DNA of 64,000 nt from Leptospira langatensis (GTDB taxonomy: Bacteria > Spirochaetota > Leptospiria > Leptospirales > Leptospiraceae), in contig NZ_RQER01000007.1 in assembly GCF_004770615.1 (NCBI RefSeq), positions 186,001-250,000 on the forward strand, in the 5' to 3' direction. The stretch's first letter is position 1; each line of letters starts with the position of its first letter. The notes beneath the pieces are model-generated. The model saw only the letters and a list, made by a program, of their open reading frames with translations. It was not told the origin of the DNA and did no database searches. Shown in pieces: positions 1-7,975 of the stretch. The translations under genes were made by a program, and so were the position numbers.

Positions 1-1824
1 TTTAAAATTCCCGGCTTTTTGCCCGGAGAACGACTTAGGATACTTGAGGAGGAGAGGGACCTTGGTAACCCCTTCTCCCCGGAGATGTTCCCCATGCCCA
101 TGAGAATGGTCCTCTTCAAACAGGGACTCCCCATGGTCGGAAGTGAGAAGTATTAAAGTTTTATCATATAGATCCCTTTCTTTCAAACGAGCGATGATCT
201 CGCCCACAGCATGATCGAAGGACTTCAGAGAGGCTTGGTATATCTTACGGATCTGTTCCTGCTCTCTTGCGTCTGGCTTCTCGGAATTGCTTGGATCTAC
301 GAATCGAAAGTATTTGGAAGGACCGTAGTAGTTCGGATCCGTCCCGTCCTTATAGAAGGGATACGGAGGACTGTATGGGAAATGGGTCACGGAGGAAAAG
401 TAAACTGCAAAGAAAGGCTTTCCTTTTCGATCGAAGATCGGATCCAGATCGGAAAGGATACGAGAATCGTCTCCTAACGTAGGTAAGGAACGGATAGAAG
501 AAAGATATTCCCCTCCTCCAAAAAAAGAACCGGTCAACACGGGAAGAAAGAATACCTGAGACTCTATCGTTCTCTGTTGGGTGAGAGTCTCCGCACTGAA
601 ATTCGGCGCGTGTATTTCTTGGAAACCCCAGTTGGCTCTCGGGAAAATATCTCCCGCAAAAGAAGAGACCACTGCAGTTCTATGAGTCTCCGACAGAAAG
701 GAAGGAAGAGTAGGAATGGAAACTCCAAGCTTGGACCTATCCTCTCTATCAGGGAACATATCTTGGATGCCATGCTCAAAAGAATATCTTCCCGTCAATA
801 GATCTGCCCAAGCGGGAAAGGTCCGAGGAATGGTAGTATGGTGATCCAGAAACACAACTGAATCTTTGGCAAGTGCATCTATATTCGGAGTGAGATCCTT
901 ATTTCCTTGGATAAAGCCGAGTTTGTCCTCTCGGATACTATCCGCGGCGAGAATGAGAACATTGAATTCTTTAGACTTCTTTGCGATCGGAAATTGCGGA
1001 GAAGAAGGTCCCTTTTGAAAATCATGATGTACGAATATAGAAATACCGAATGCGAAGAGAAGCGCGGAAGCAAGGGCGAGATCCTTTTTAGATCGGAATA
1101 CGCCAGTAAGTTTCCAAGATCCTGTTTCCCCGATCGCCGAAGGATCCTTACTCACAATTGCAGGAGTGATCAGTAAAAAATCCTTACTATACAAAAAGCA
1201 AAGAGCAAAAATCCCCAAGAACAAACCGCTGAGATGGAACAAGTAGAAGAGTATTATAAATACTAGATATTCTATCAGGGAACGATACTGTTTCGTTTGC
1301 CAAAGAGAGAAGAAACTCCTGCCGACTTGTAAGCCCAGAAAGATCCCGAGCAGGGAAGAAAATACCCAAGGAGGAAAATGATCCGTGATGAAATACAGAA
1401 ACCCGAGAGCCCAAGTGTGCCTATAATAGAAAAACTCTCCGTACACTTGCGGATATTTGGAAACGGAATGGCAGAATAATAGGAATAAGACAGAAAACAG
1501 AATGGAATAGATGCGCAGAGGTGAGATCCGCTCCCCCTTCTTCCAATCCATAAACTCTGGACCTAAAAATAAGATCAGGGCCGCGAGAAAGAATGAATAT
1601 GCAGAAAGAAGAACTCCTCCTAAGTCTCGCAAAAGAAGAGGGGCTAGTCCATAGAACAAAGAAGCGAACTCACTGATATCCACTCCCATCACATGAAAGG
1701 AAGTATTCGTGAGTAAACATAGAAGAGAGAGAACGAATACGAAGATCCCTGCGTGAAGCCAAGGATTACCGGAATGAAACTGAGTGAAGAAAGATCCTTT
1801 GGATTTAGACCAGAATGCGGACAT
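1..1824 (-). CDS. Membrane sulfatase / alkaline-phosphatase-superfamily enzyme (3' end outside window)
   Basis: The minus-strand frame from the ATG at 1824 stays open for 608 codons to base 1, so the C-terminus is missing. The N-terminal half carries several hydrophobic segments, giving a membrane anchor. The catalytic half follows, with the family landmarks: a metal-binding Asp in NVLILAADSIREDKL, a nucleophile region IPRTFPAWADLLTGRY, and the late metal site TSDHGES followed by a His-rich stretch. This is the layout of LTA-synthase-like and phosphoethanolamine-transferase-like members of the sulfatase superfamily, which hydrolyse or transfer sulfate, phosphate or phospholipid head groups at the outer face of the inner membrane. 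The substrate cannot be told. The start overlaps the end of the upstream RsmD-like gene by 20 bp, so the two are probably co-transcribed. Confidence 0.85.
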   Translation of the reverse strand, partial: MSAFWSKSKGSFFTQFHSGNPWLHAGIFVFVLSLLCLLTNTSFHVMGVDISEFASLFYGLAPLLLRDLGGVLLSAYSFFLAALILFLGPEFMDWKKGERISPLRIYSILFSVLFLLFCHSVSKYPQVYGEFFYYRHTWALGFLYFITDHFPPWVFSSLLGIFLGLQVGRSFFSLWQTKQYRSLIEYLVFIILFYLFHLSGLFLGIFALCFLYSKDFLLITPAIVSKDPSAIGETGSWKLTGVFRSKKDLALASALLFAFGISIFVHHDFQKGPSSPQFPIAKKSKEFNVLILAADSIREDKLGFIQGNKDLTPNIDALAKDSVVFLDHHTTIPRTFPAWADLLTGRYSFEHGIQDMFPDREDRSKLGVSIPTLPSFLSETHRTAVVSSFAGDIFPRANWGFQEIHAPNFSAETLTQQRTIESQVFFLPVLTGSFFGGGEYLSSIRSLPTLGDDSRILSDLDPIFDRKGKPFFAVYFSSVTHFPYSPPYPFYKDGTDPNYYGPSKYFRFVDPSNSEKPDAREQEQIRKIYQASLKSFDHAVGEIIARLKERDLYDKTLILLTSDHGESLFEEDHSHGHGEHLRGEGVTKVPLLLKYPKSFSGQKAGNFK

Positions 1825-2386
1825 TCAAAGTATTCCTTCCGAAAGAACGAGAGGTAAAATCTTCCCAATCCAAAGGAGTCGGAGATTGAATGATGATCGC
1901 TGCAGTCCCAGGCTCATTCTGTATGATCTCGTCCACGACCGTTCTCAATTTCTGGGTTTTCTTTTCCCAGAAAGAATACGGTGGATCCATGAAATACACC
2001 TTGGAAGTCTCCGGAATATCCAGACCCGAATGGAACCGAAGTGCGTCCTTTCTCATGATTAGATGAGGTTTGCCTAATTTTTCCAAGACACCTTTCAGAC
2101 TTTCGTAGCGGTCCCAGGCAAGTTCCAGAAAGACGGCCCGAGCAAAACCTCTACTCAAGGACTCGATCCCCATCTGCCCGGAGCCGGCAAACATATCGAT
2201 AAAGGCAGAATCTTGCAGATTCAATCTGCCTTGCAATTGCAAGGACTCCAGGATATCGAATAATGATTTCTTAATGATCGCAGGAGTAAAATTACTCTTA
2301 CCCTCCGGAGTGACTGGAGAAGGAATGACTCTACCCTTCAATTCTCCCGTTTGGATCCGAAGCCCTTTCCCCTTCTTTGGTTTCAT
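1805..2386 (-). CDS. rsmD: RsmD-family 16S rRNA (guanine-N2)-methyltransferase
   Basis: A 193-residue protein of the usual RsmD length. The N-terminus has the family pattern of a basic start followed by GELKGRVIPSP and a P-E-G-K segment. The SAM-binding motif is DMFAGSGQMGIESLSRG (about residues 63-80). The catalytic motif DPPY lies near residue 134, as in N2-guanine methyltransferases. The E. coli enzyme methylates G966 of 16S rRNA during 30S assembly. The gene overlaps its neighbours on both sides (ATGA with the preceding gene, 20 bp with the sulfatase), which suggests one transcript of unrelated functions. Family assignment is firm; the exact target base is inferred. Confidence 0.88.
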   Translation of the reverse strand: MKPKKGKGLRIQTGELKGRVIPSPVTPEGKSNFTPAIIKKSLFDILESLQLQGRLNLQDSAFIDMFAGSGQMGIESLSRGFARAVFLELAWDRYESLKGVLEKLGKPHLIMRKDALRFHSGLDIPETSKVYFMDPPYSFWEKKTQKLRTVVDEIIQNEPGTAAIIIQSPTPLDWEDFTSRSFGRNTLNVRILV

Positions 2387-2928
2387 TTTTCCTCTTTCTT
2401 CTTATCCAGGTTCATTTCCAGGATGCGAATACGTTTGCCCAATTTAGAATCCCTGGGAGTGGACTTGACCTTGTCTAAAACGCTTTCCGCGGATTGATAA
2501 TTTCCTGCCGAATACAAAATGCAAGCGTAAGTATAGACACCTTCCGCATAACGAACGGAAGATTCTCCTTTATCTAAGAAGATCTTTCCCCAACGGGTTC
2601 CGGAGTCGTAAGCCTCTAGTACCAAGGCTCTCTCTAAGAATAAATACACGGAGTTGAAGAAGATAGAAGGATGATCCTTGGATCTGGAATAAATGCTAAG
2701 AAGGGTCTTGTCAATCTCCTCGAGGCTGGGCTCGGAGGCGACGTAGAGAAGAAGGATCTTATAATCCACTTCGCCGGAGCGGAGACCATGGCGGGAAACT
2801 TTTACGAGAGTATCGTAATTTCCTTTTTTATAATATTCGTAAACTTGCTCGAAGTCCACTCCAAAAACGGAGGCACCGAATAGAAGGAAAAATAGAATAA
2901 CGGAGAATTTGGAAGCGGCCTGGAACAT
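2383..2928 (-). CDS. Exported TPR-like repeat protein
   Basis: I chose the ATG at 2928 because it places a hydrophobic signal segment (SKFSVILFFLLFGASVFG) at the N-terminus; a longer frame starts at 2991 but adds a basic, less signal-like leader. The mature part of about 160 residues is helical with TPR-like spacing (YEYYKKGNYDTLVKV, YAEGVYTYACILYSAGNYQSAESVL) and a highly charged Lys/Glu C-terminus. It probably acts as a periplasmic protein-interaction scaffold. The stop overlaps the rsmD start by ATGA. No specific function can be assigned. Confidence 0.7.
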   Translation of the reverse strand: MFQAASKFSVILFFLLFGASVFGVDFEQVYEYYKKGNYDTLVKVSRHGLRSGEVDYKILLLYVASEPSLEEIDKTLLSIYSRSKDHPSIFFNSVYLFLERALVLEAYDSGTRWGKIFLDKGESSVRYAEGVYTYACILYSAGNYQSAESVLDKVKSTPRDSKLGKRIRILEMNLDKKKEEK

Positions 2929-2960
2929 CCCGAATAAAAAAGGAAACGGCCGCTTTAGGA

Positions 2961-3152
2961 TTAAAGTTCGATTACGCTGGAAGAACCGCACATGGAGCAG
3001 ATATGATTTTCAGGGCCACTATAGGAACCTTCACTGTCATCTTCCCAACGATGATCGCAGTCCTCGCAAACAAAAGTGACGACTTCGTCGTCGAGAAAGT
3101 CCTCGTCGCCGTCTGTCTCGTAATCTTCATCAAACTCGTAGTTATAAGGCAT
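2961..3152 (-). CDS. Small acidic zinc-ribbon protein (63 aa)
   Basis: I place the start at the ATG at 3152, giving MPYNYEFDEDYETDGDEDF; a longer open frame runs to 3278 but would overlap the divergent gene. After an Asp/Glu-rich N-terminus come two CxxC knuckles (CEDCDHRWE and CSMCGSS) about 24 residues apart, which is the pattern of a rubredoxin-like or FmdB-like zinc ribbon. Such ribbons bind nucleic acid or proteins, often as regulators. It lies 32 bp upstream of the TPR-like gene on the same strand. Partner and function are unknown. Confidence 0.7.
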   Translation of the reverse strand: MPYNYEFDEDYETDGDEDFLDDEVVTFVCEDCDHRWEDDSEGSYSGPENHICSMCGSSSVIEL

Positions 3153-3257
3153 ATTTACACGGAATCCAAGGAGGGTCCTGGAGTCAAGCCCGAGTAGGTA
3201 TTCCTGCGCCAAAAAATAAGTGAAACATCCGGCCTTTCGGGAAAATCTGTCAGATAC

Positions 3258-4250
3258 ATGCTGTACCAAGCCAACCACAGAAGTTACCGGAAGAAAGCCA
3301 ATTATAAGCCCTTAGTATTCTTTCTTATCTTATTAGCCTTGGGGGGCATAGCCTTCTTCTTTCGTCAGGACATCAAGAACCTGTTCGCGGGAGACAGACG
3401 TCTTCTTTTGGAAAAGGAAAGAAAGATATTGCAAGAAGGGATCGTAAAAGGAGAACCGAAAGAAGGAGAGATCAAGGACTTCAAATCGGTATCAAAAGAA
3501 TTTGTGACTTCCAATCCGAAGGAAGGGATCTCTTATCATTATTCCGCTCTATCAGGATATTATGAATTCTTACTATTGGGATTTCGTTTTGATTCCGGTA
3601 CATTATCCAAGATCGCGTATACAGGATTCGAGGAATTCTTAGCCCAAGACAGCTCTTATTTACCCTTGGTCGAAGATTCGTACAGACAGGCATTACGTGC
3701 CCAAGCAGTGGATCCTGAGTTTATGGAGTCCACGGACAATCGTTATCTGATCGCATTCGGAGAAGCGATCCGCCAAAAGCTCAGCAGAGCCGCTTTGAAC
3801 AAATTGCTTGTGTCCATCGATCCCGAGAAGCTGAGTCCGGAATTAAAGGCGGGTTATGCTTGGACTTGCCTCGCAGGAAGTGCACTCTCCGGGAATGCAG
3901 ATTTTCTCAAAAAGACTCTCGCCCGCCCCGAGATCTCCGGCCCCTTACTGCTCTCCGGGAGGGAATCCGATTTCTTGATCGCACTCTCCGAGTTCAGAGC
4001 CGGACAATATGTATCCTCCTTGAATTTCCTCCGCAGAGTGAAAAACACAAACGAAGATTTTCTCACAGGAAGCTCCAAGATCTTGGAAGCAAAGATCTTC
4101 TTCTACCAAAACTTGTCTCCTAAGGCAATCGCTCTATTAGAAGAATATTATCCGATTTCCGCGGACAGAAAGGAAGAAGTCCTGAAATTAGCCAGAGAGA
4201 TCCTCGCAAAGAACCCGACCCTCAAAACCAAACTCCCCATCGAGGAATAA
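3258..4250 (+). CDS. Membrane-anchored helical repeat protein
   Basis: A 330-residue protein with a basic N-terminus followed by one transmembrane segment (about residues 19-36, PLVFFLILLALGGIAFFF). The rest is soluble, helical and TPR-like, for example FLIALSEFRAGQYVSSLNFLRRVKNTNEDF and AKIFFYQNLSPKAIALLEEYYPIS. The layout is that of an inner-membrane-anchored periplasmic scaffold. It is divergent from the zinc-ribbon gene and lies 1 bp before the downstream lipoprotein gene, so the two are probably one operon. I do not recognise a named family. Confidence 0.72.
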   Translation: MLYQANHRSYRKKANYKPLVFFLILLALGGIAFFFRQDIKNLFAGDRRLLLEKERKILQEGIVKGEPKEGEIKDFKSVSKEFVTSNPKEGISYHYSALSGYYEFLLLGFRFDSGTLSKIAYTGFEEFLAQDSSYLPLVEDSYRQALRAQAVDPEFMESTDNRYLIAFGEAIRQKLSRAALNKLLVSIDPEKLSPELKAGYAWTCLAGSALSGNADFLKKTLARPEISGPLLLSGRESDFLIALSEFRAGQYVSSLNFLRRVKNTNEDFLTGSSKILEAKIFFYQNLSPKAIALLEEYYPISADRKEEVLKLAREILAKNPTLKTKLPIEE

Positions 4251-4251
4251 A

Positions 4252-4611
4252 ATGAAACGACTCCTTCTTCTTGTCCCATTTCTGATCCTGGATTGCGGGT
4301 TCAAACCGGTCCCCCCACCTGCAGGCAAATTCTGCGAGCCTATGCTGAAAGAAACCCAATGCATCACCCTGGATTTCAGAAAGGGAAAGGCATATCTCGC
4401 GGAGAAAGAATATCCGATGAAGTCCACTAGTATATTAAATTATTCGTATACTGTAGACGGAGTGACCTACGAGCTCGAAGTTCTGAACGAGAACCGGGTC
4501 AAGATCGTAGGCACGAACGGGTTCAACAAGACTTTGTTGAAGTTGAAAGACAAGGATGAGAGAAAGAAGGAGTGGGCGAAGTTGTGGGAGGCAGTGAAGG
4601 GAGTGTTTTGA
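4252..4611 (+). CDS. Small lipoprotein (119 aa)
   Basis: The N-terminus MKRLLLLVPFLILDCG is a lipoprotein signal with a relaxed spirochaetal lipobox (lipidated Cys15). The mature part is a small, mostly beta domain with two cysteines (residues 25 and 34) that could form a disulfide, ending in a charged helix (KLKDKDERKKEWAKLWEAV). It starts 1 bp after the preceding stop, so it is translationally linked to it. A partial, decayed copy of its 3' two-thirds occurs at 7399-7576 beyond the DUF1574/MBOAT pair. Function unknown. Confidence 0.75.
   Translation: MKRLLLLVPFLILDCGFKPVPPPAGKFCEPMLKETQCITLDFRKGKAYLAEKEYPMKSTSILNYSYTVDGVTYELEVLNENRVKIVGTNGFNKTLLKLKDKDERKKEWAKLWEAVKGVF
4411..4611 (+). repeat. 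Direct repeat copy 1 (intact lipoprotein 3' end)
   Basis: This segment reappears at about 7393-7578 in the same orientation with only scattered substitutions for about 140 bp, then two small deletions. Weaker similarity continues past the stop codon in both copies: both show a TTAACT stretch and later CAATATTAAGA. The two copies flank the DUF1574/MBOAT genes. Confidence 0.8.
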
Positions 4612-4790
4612 GGGGGGAGCTTGGAGATTCGTAAATCAGCGGTTAACTTCCAACCTAAAAATCAATATTAAGATCATTAATAAGAAATTTAGAATAGAAA
4701 AATCAAACCTCCAATTAGATCTCAAGCAGTCTCCATTGCTACTATTCAAAAAAGGCTTGCTTCGATGCATTCGAATTATACACATGTAAC

Positions 4791-5939
4791 GTGAATCATG
4801 ATGTATCCGGAAAGAACTATCGAAAGCGAAAGTTTTTTGCATTTTTTATCCCAGTTTTAATTCTAATTTCCTTTCTCATAATTGATAAGATCTTCTTGAT
4901 CAGCTCCGTGCAAGAGAAGCTTGCCGCCAATCTTCCATATACCGGTTCATTCACGTCTCTCATAAAGAATGAAGATCTAGATGAATTGAACTATGTTAAA
5001 TCCAAGAAAGTATTTCTTGCCGCCGGAACCTCCCGAAGTATTTACTTTAATGGATATCCAAATATCGGTTTTACCCGAAAAGACCCATTTCTAACTCCGC
5101 AAATATCGAAATCGTTAGAAGAATGGGAAGGAGTAAGCATAGGCATGGCAGGCGCAAGCATGCGTCTTATTTACGTCCGCCTATTACAAGCATTAGAGCG
5201 AGGGTGGAAGCCGGATTTCGCATTCGTTGAAGTTTCGATGATGAGCTTTAACAACGATAGAAAATATAAGAATTTTCTTAAGCAGAATATCATCCCCGTA
5301 AATTTCGCCTTGTTGCATTGGAGACAACTAGGACTGAAAACCGTTTGGGAAATCGTCTTTCCAAATTTCTTTTTGTCTTACAAATATCAATTTTCTCCGA
5401 ATAATTTCCTCAGACTTCTCCAAGGAGAAGATCGGAAATGGGAATCAATCGTTGCAGGCATGACTGAAAGTGGTATCTTCGACGCTACAAAACACGCATT
5501 GACCAAAAAGGACCGGCCTCGCCTAGAAACGTTTACTATCGAAGATTATTTTAATCCAGGTCCTGAGCTGGGCAATATCTATAGGGAAAAATTCGAAGCC
5601 GGTCTCCTTGTCTTAAAAAGTGAACAAACCGGGAATTCGTATAAAGCTGATCCTGAAGAATTAGAGTATTTGACCAAAACAATCTTGCTATTGAAAGAAA
5701 AAGGCATCCCTACAATTTATTGGAGACCGCGAGTTCATACCCTTTTGAACGAGTACGAGCGATCCGAATCTAATCAAAAAGAGTTTGAATCGAAAGTCAT
5801 AAATACGATTCGCAGTTACGGAGAAAAATACGTGGATGCAAACGATCTTCCGATGAAATGCAATTATTTTCGGGATGTAGGTCATTTTTCTCCGAGATGC
5901 TTTACAGAACTTTCTTCCTTTCTTCTGCCTATTCGCTAA
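4791..5939 (+). CDS. DUF1574-like SGNH-type membrane protein, partner of MBOAT
   Basis: A 382-residue protein with one N-terminal transmembrane segment (FFAFFIPVLILISFLIIDKIF) and a large exported domain. VFLAAGTSRSIYF sits where SGNH hydrolases and AlgX/DltD-like proteins keep their nucleophile Ser, and DVGHFSPRCF near the C-terminus fits the Asp-x-x-His motif of the same fold. The family resembles DUF1574, known to me from Leptospira. It lies 23 bp before an MBOAT O-acyltransferase, the same pairing as DltB/DltD and AlgI/AlgX, so it probably completes acyl transfer to a surface polysaccharide. Codon use is more AT-rich than its upstream neighbours. The catalytic assignment is inferred. Confidence 0.72.
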   Translation: MNHDVSGKNYRKRKFFAFFIPVLILISFLIIDKIFLISSVQEKLAANLPYTGSFTSLIKNEDLDELNYVKSKKVFLAAGTSRSIYFNGYPNIGFTRKDPFLTPQISKSLEEWEGVSIGMAGASMRLIYVRLLQALERGWKPDFAFVEVSMMSFNNDRKYKNFLKQNIIPVNFALLHWRQLGLKTVWEIVFPNFFLSYKYQFSPNNFLRLLQGEDRKWESIVAGMTESGIFDATKHALTKKDRPRLETFTIEDYFNPGPELGNIYREKFEAGLLVLKSEQTGNSYKADPEELEYLTKTILLLKEKGIPTIYWRPRVHTLLNEYERSESNQKEFESKVINTIRSYGEKYVDANDLPMKCNYFRDVGHFSPRCFTELSSFLLPIR

Positions 5940-5962
5940 TCCAACCGGTAATTTAGAAAAAC

Positions 5963-7339
5963 ATGTTATTTAATAGTCTCGCATTTTTGATCTTCTTCTC
6001 TTTTGTTTATTTGATCTATTGGGCTTTGGGCCACAAATGGAGGAGAGGCTTTCTCATATTCGCTTCACTTGTATTTTACGGGTATTGGAGCCTTGTTTTT
6101 CTAGTTCATTTCGTTTCGATCGTAATTTTGAATTACGTATTTTATTATTTCTTCGAACTACAAGGTAGAAAAAAGGCACTCACCTGGATCGTGGTCCTGA
6201 ATCTGGTAAATCTTTTTGCCTTCAAATACTACCCATTCTTTCAAAGGATATTAACCGATTTTGGCTTTAAGCTCAATGTCCTTCCCGGAACTGGAGAATG
6301 GATCCTTCCGCTTGCCATCAGCTTTTATACGTTCCAAATGATCTCCTTCCAAGTGGACGTGCATAGAGGAGACTTTAAGAACAAAGTTTCTTTTCAGGAT
6401 TTTCTTCTATTTATCCTCTTCTTCCCTCAATTGATTGCAGGACCGATCTTGCGCGCTAAAGATTTCCTAAATAGGATCCATGTTCCTAAAACCCCGAGGA
6501 TCCTTTTTTCACTCACCGGATGTTGGTGGATCGTATTCGGGTTAATTAAGAAGGTGCTGATCGCAGATCAAATCTCTCCTTGGATCGATTCCGTTTACAG
6601 CTCACCAGGAATTTATAATGCAGAGGCGCATTGGGCAGCATTCTACGGCTTTGCCGTTCAGATTTATTGTGATTTTTCCGGTTATACGGACATCGCCAGA
6701 GGATGTGCATTACTTTTAGGATATAAACTCCCTCCGAATTTCTTGGCTCCTTATTTTTCAGGCTCCTTCCGAGAGTTCTGGAGACGTTGGCATATTACAC
6801 TTTCCACATGGCTGCGGGATTATTTGTATATTCCTTTGGGAGGAAATCGATTCGGTGATCGTAGAACTTACCTCAATTTGTTTATCACCATGCTACTCGG
6901 CGGGATCTGGCATGGAGCAAATTATACTTTTATAATATGGGGAGCTTGGCACGGGATCCTTTTAGGACTCGAAAGAATGATTGGTGCACGTTTTCCGATT
7001 ACTAAAAAACTGCCCAAAATCGTTTCGATTTTAATAGTCTTCCATCTTGTCTGCTTCGGATGGGTTTTCTTCCGAGCAGATTCAGTGACTGACGCTATTT
7101 CCTTTTTCTCCGGATTGGCAAATATCACAGGAAATAAACTGAAAATCCCCGGAAGCGTCCAGTGGATCCTACTTACTTTCTTGGTCCTACATTGGTTCGA
7201 ATACCGCCGATTCAACCTCAAATCCGAGAAATGGAACTGGGCGTTTCGCTATGCATTGCCACTTGTCGGGATTGCTGTAGGCTTCTGGGTTGCTGGATCC
7301 GTTTCCGGTGAACGATCCTTCATTTATTTTCAATTTTGA
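5963..7339 (+). CDS. MBOAT-family membrane-bound O-acyltransferase (AlgI/DltB-like)
   Basis: A 458-residue polytopic membrane protein with the AlgI/DltB signature in order: an N-terminal multispan region, GPILRAKDFLNR, the VQIYCDFSGYTDIARG motif, FWRRWHITLSTWLRDYLYIPLGGNR, and the catalytic-His motif GGIWHGANYTFIIWGAWHG. These enzymes move an activated acyl group across the inner membrane onto an exported glycan or lipid. The partner just upstream is a DUF1574/SGNH-type protein. Downstream is only a degenerate repeat of the lipoprotein gene at 4252. The acceptor (LPS, peptidoglycan or other glycan) cannot be told from sequence. Confidence 0.88.
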   Translation: MLFNSLAFLIFFSFVYLIYWALGHKWRRGFLIFASLVFYGYWSLVFLVHFVSIVILNYVFYYFFELQGRKKALTWIVVLNLVNLFAFKYYPFFQRILTDFGFKLNVLPGTGEWILPLAISFYTFQMISFQVDVHRGDFKNKVSFQDFLLFILFFPQLIAGPILRAKDFLNRIHVPKTPRILFSLTGCWWIVFGLIKKVLIADQISPWIDSVYSSPGIYNAEAHWAAFYGFAVQIYCDFSGYTDIARGCALLLGYKLPPNFLAPYFSGSFREFWRRWHITLSTWLRDYLYIPLGGNRFGDRRTYLNLFITMLLGGIWHGANYTFIIWGAWHGILLGLERMIGARFPITKKLPKIVSILIVFHLVCFGWVFFRADSVTDAISFFSGLANITGNKLKIPGSVQWILLTFLVLHWFEYRRFNLKSEKWNWAFRYALPLVGIAVGFWVAGSVSGERSFIYFQF

Positions 7340-7398
7340 TTTAGCTCTTTCTTTAGTGTAAGTGCGAAGGTATTATCTAGGGAATGTGGGAAAAGCCC

Positions 7399-7576
7399 AT
7401 GAAGTCCATTAGTATATTAAATGATTCGTATACTGTAGACGGAGTGACCTACGAGCTCGAAGTTCTGAACGAGAACCGCGTCAAGATCGTAGGCACGAAT
7501 GGGTTCAACAAGACTTTACTGAAGTTGAAAGATAAGGACGAGAGAAAGAATGGGCAAAGGTGAAGGGGATGTTTTG
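7399..7576 (+). pseudogene. Truncated, frameshifted copy of the lipoprotein gene at 4252
   Basis: From the ATG at 7399 the sequence matches codons of the intact gene at 4417 onward almost perfectly for about 48 residues (SISILNDSYTVDGVTYELEV against STSILNYSYTVDGVTYELEV). It lacks the signal peptide and lipobox. Near its end a 4-bp loss and a 12-bp loss shift the frame, giving an early stop at 7561-7563 (54 codons), while the old end GTTTTGAG is still visible at 7570-7577. It is a remnant, not a working gene. The segment from 7340 to the immunity gene holds nothing else recognisable. Confidence 0.85.
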
Positions 7577-7648
7577 AGAGGCCCGATATTCTATTCTCTG
7601 GATTAACTCCTCCAAAATGATTGTCGTCAATATTAAGAAACTGATATT

Positions 7649-7972
7649 CTAGTTATTCTCCCCCATTGCTTTAATCAAACAATCTAAACGAATATCCCGA
7701 TTTTCAATCCACAAATTAATTTCGATGCCTATTATTTTATTTTCCAAATAGTCAACATAAACCTCCTGAATACGTGAAGAAGCAATTATAGGACTATTAA
7801 CCCAATAAATATATGTCGGTTCGTGTTTTTCTATGTGAATACCAATCCACTCCTCCCTGGAATCCAATAAGAGGCTAGCATTTTCTATAATTTCCGTGTT
7901 AACAAGGCCTTCTCGCAATTTTGGAAAGGAAAAATAGAAATTAAAATCAATCAACTGACAAACAATTTTCAT
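7649..7972 (-). CDS. Candidate immunity protein for the Rhs toxin
   Basis: A 107-residue soluble protein with no signal peptide, starting 3 bp after the stop of the large Rhs gene. It is AT-rich compared with the Rhs core, which is typical of toxin-tip/immunity modules that are swapped as units. I do not recognise its family. The role is inferred purely from position: the small ORF directly after an Rhs C-terminal toxin is normally the cognate immunity protein, which binds and blocks the toxin domain in the producing cell. The acidic C-terminal half (DYLENKIIGIEINLWIENRDI) would suit binding a basic nuclease-like tip. Confidence 0.62.
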   Translation of the reverse strand: MKIVCQLIDFNFYFSFPKLREGLVNTEIIENASLLLDSREEWIGIHIEKHEPTYIYWVNSPIIASSRIQEVYVDYLENKIIGIEINLWIENRDIRLDCLIKAMGENN

Positions 7973-7975
7973 CTT

